Shown here piece after piece: positions 41,471 through 42,803 of a stretch of 42,803 bases of DNA (position 1 is its first letter; each line of letters opens with the position of its first letter). Under the pieces are notes generated by a model. It saw only the letters and a list, made by a program, of their open reading frames with translations, had not been told where the DNA came from and searched no databases. The stretch is taken from the NCBI GenBank assembly GCA_003427395.1, contig BFEA01000011.1, forward strand, positions 6,973,188 through 7,015,990. Direction: 5' to 3'. Both the position numbers and the translations under genes were made by a program. This stretch comes from Chara braunii. Its lineage: Eukaryota; Streptophyta; Charophyceae; Charales; Characeae.

Positions 41471-42201
41471 ACTTCTTACCCTTCCCCCAAAAGTTTGATG
41501 TTTTTTTTGGGAAAAGTTATAAAAAGTTACAAAGCCTCCTCGCTCCGAAACTTGTGTATTCATTTCCCTCCAAGTGGGGCAAAAAATGCCTCAAGTCCCA
41601 AAATTGGTGTCATTTTTGCGCCCTGTAAAATACTTTCCCGCCATTTCTGTCAGCGTCCGTGCCGGGCCAGCCAGGGTGCAAAAATGACACAAAAAGAATC
41701 ATTTTGGGGCCTGTGGCACTTTTTGCCCCGATTGGTGGGGGAACCAATACGGAGGTTTCGTCACGGGAAGGTTTTACAACTTTTTCGTTTTTTTTTCCCT
41801 CCCTTCCTTTGTACACCTTGCTTGGCCGTTCGTCCACTCATCAGACCTTAGGCAAAGTTTTTGGAAAAGTGCCCGGAACGTCAGGCCTGTTGGGTGGGAT
41901 TTTTTTTCACGAACCTATCGGCGCGGAGGCGACTTTCAAGCGACTTCTCCGATTTTTTGTTGAAAGTGCCGTGTCGGAACAGACCCATTTTCACCGAAAT
42001 ACCTGGTTTCGTAATATTCACCGAAATACCTGCTAGGTGAGCCCCGCGTATGTCCGAAGCACGGTGCTCCAACACGCGGCCAGCCCTTCGGTAACTTGCT
42101 GCCGATTCTCTCAGGCTGCAGGAAGGCGCAGCTCGGCTCAGGTATGTAAGGTACTTGGTTCAGGCCGAGGAGACGTCCGAGCTTCGAACCCAGCACCTAA
42201 T
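41471..42201. other. Stretch with a foldback and a short direct repeat
   Basis: CCCAAAATTGGTGTCATTTT near 41597-41622 pairs with AAAATGACAC..CATTTTGGGG at 41676-41711, leaving a loop of about 54 bases. ATTGGT/ACCAAT forms a stem near 41730-41747. TTCACCGAAATACCTG is repeated exactly at 41991 and 42018. Overlapping frames on both strands have no motif. Confidence 0.55.
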
Positions 42202-42323
42202 GGGCCTCGCTGCACTACTCTTGAAATGCACAAAAGACAAAAATCATGGCGGTGTATCTGTCCATATTCTAGCGGAAGATTCGCTCTCGTTTTGCACATT
42301 TCAAGAGTAGTGCGGCGAGGCCC
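42202..42323. mobile_element. 122-bp hairpin element (MITE-like)
   Basis: The 34-base left arm GGGCCTCGCTGCACTACTCT... (42202-42235) matches the reverse complement of the right arm (42290-42323) at 31 of 34 positions. AAT stands directly outside both ends and could be a 3-bp target duplication, of the size made by PIF/Harbinger-type transposases, although these prefer TTA or TAA. The interior holds no reading frame. The structure could also be a hairpin RNA source such as a microRNA-like locus, for which there is no direct evidence. Confidence 0.7.
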
Positions 42324-42650
42324 AATGTGCGCAACTGAGGCATGCTACCGCGTGAGCTCTCCCTGGGGACCTACCGCGGACATCGTAACGCTCCCTTGCC
42401 GAGCCTGTCGTCGTCTTCAAACTCGACAGGGACTTGTCTCCGACCGGCGCCCTAACGTCCTATCGCCTGACACCCTCTCACCTGAACCCCTCCCCTCTCT
42501 CGTCCCTCTCTTCCTCCCCGGCCGCCACCCTCCCCCCTCTGTCTCTCCCTCTCTCTTTTTCTGTCTGTGTCCCCAATGTGTGGGTTGTACCGGTAGCGTG
42601 CTCCGGCACGGTCCTTCGAAGCGTCCAGGTGGTGGTCCATCTGGATCGAG
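42324..42650 (+). promoter_or_regulatory. GC-rich, pyrimidine-rich possible 5' leader
   Basis: CT-rich sequence (about 42476-42560) followed by GTGTCCCC and a GC-rich stretch precedes the ATG at 42651. Such leaders are common upstream of plant coding starts. No TATA box is visible nearby, and upstream ATGs exist (for example near 42575). The long plus-strand frame at 42037-42693 crosses this region but is in a different frame from the ATG and has no motif. Confidence 0.25.
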
Positions 42651-42704
42651 ATGTCCGACGATGACGATGATGATGACGATGAGCAGGAGATGATGACGCT
42701 GACG
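42651..42704 (+). CDS. Possible first coding exon, acidic N terminus, gene continues past the window
   Basis: ATG at 42651 (context CGAGATGT) is followed by TCC and eight Asp codons (GAC/GAT), then EQEMMTLT. ACG at 42702-42704 is followed by GTGAGA, a good splice donor, giving a phase 0 exon of 18 codons. Read without splicing, the frame ends at TGA four codons later (42714-42716), so splicing is needed for a longer product. The Asp run may simply be a GAT/GAC triplet repeat. The rest of any gene would lie beyond 42803. Function cannot be inferred from an acidic start. Confidence 0.25.
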
Positions 42705-42803
42705 GTGAGAATCTGAGCTCGCTTTCTCACTTTCTCGTGCTCTCGCTCGTCGGACGCATAATACCCGGGGGACAACAAAGAATATGAAAACGAGGAGAGG
42801 AGT
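42705..42803 (+). other. Possible start of an intron, to the window end
   Basis: Begins GTGAGAATCTG. Pyrimidine-rich sequence follows. No acceptor is present before the window ends. Confidence 0.2.

Noticed and set aside
42037-42693. 218-codon plus-strand frame
   Set aside because: It is long but crosses a MITE hairpin and a CT-rich tract, encodes mostly Pro, Ser, Arg and Cys, opens at a non-ATG codon and has no motif.

Overview
This looks like eukaryotic nuclear DNA, most likely intergenic DNA from a land plant or streptophyte alga with a large genome. The evidence is long A, T, TC, AC and GA tracts, a scaffold gap of 80 N inside a GA microsatellite (17839-17918), many diverged minisatellites, an intact short hAT-type transposon with its target duplication, and no run of intact genes. 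I cannot name the organism. No intact protein-coding gene, rRNA or convincing tRNA is visible. All alignments were made by eye, so copy boundaries are good to about 10-20 bases and I give no percent identities.

The window is built mainly from one repeat family that I do not recognise. Its core, called 'module r' here, is about 450 bp. It occurs at 2830-3215 (minus), 4814-5439 (as a head-to-head palindrome), 25815-26000 plus 26325-26400 (plus, interrupted), 26605-27110 (minus), 33120-33608 (plus), 38665-39140 (plus) and 40976-41470 (minus). Longer copies add flanking segments called here R (an upstream extension of r), Q and P. P-Q is seen at 8440-9975. Q-R is seen twice in opposite orientation, at about 29370-26605 (minus) and 36430-39140 (plus), which makes a nearly 3-kb inverted pair about 7 kb apart. 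Between 32668 and 39140 the order R-P-...-Q-R gives two direct copies about 0.9 kb long that flank 4.6 kb, an LTR-like layout. Two short hairpins inside module r keep pairing through compensatory base changes between copies. I consider this the most interesting signal in the window.

Region by region. 1-2830: simple repeats and AT-rich DNA. 2830-5440: module r, an 800-bp hAT element with a perfect 8-bp target duplication (3361-4176), a run of six short hairpins (4212-4404) and the 626-bp palindrome. 6030-7830: 122-bp and about 61-bp tandem repeats. 8440-10800: a P-Q copy and a second GTTCG-rich hAT relative. 10800-18900: mostly featureless, with one long charged reading frame broken by a single stop (12088-12807). 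18930-22625: a series of degenerate tandem repeats, including about 1.5 kb dominated by TCAGT words. 22925-25831: two direct repeats of about 440 bp around 2 kb holding frame fragments and a 251-bp tandem duplication. 25815-29400: nested module r, an array called B, and the inverted Q-R copy. 30803-32350: a second B array and a decayed gene-like region with a 135-bp internal duplication. 32668-39140: the R-P-Q-R block. 39140-42803: small duplications, a decaying frame, a solo module r, a 122-bp hairpin MITE and, at the very end, a possible first coding exon (42651-42704).

The reading frames that can be supported are degraded (pseudogene-like) and most lack an ATG at the open end. No metabolic or regulatory system linking genes is visible. 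The biology here is the structure and amplification of the repeats.
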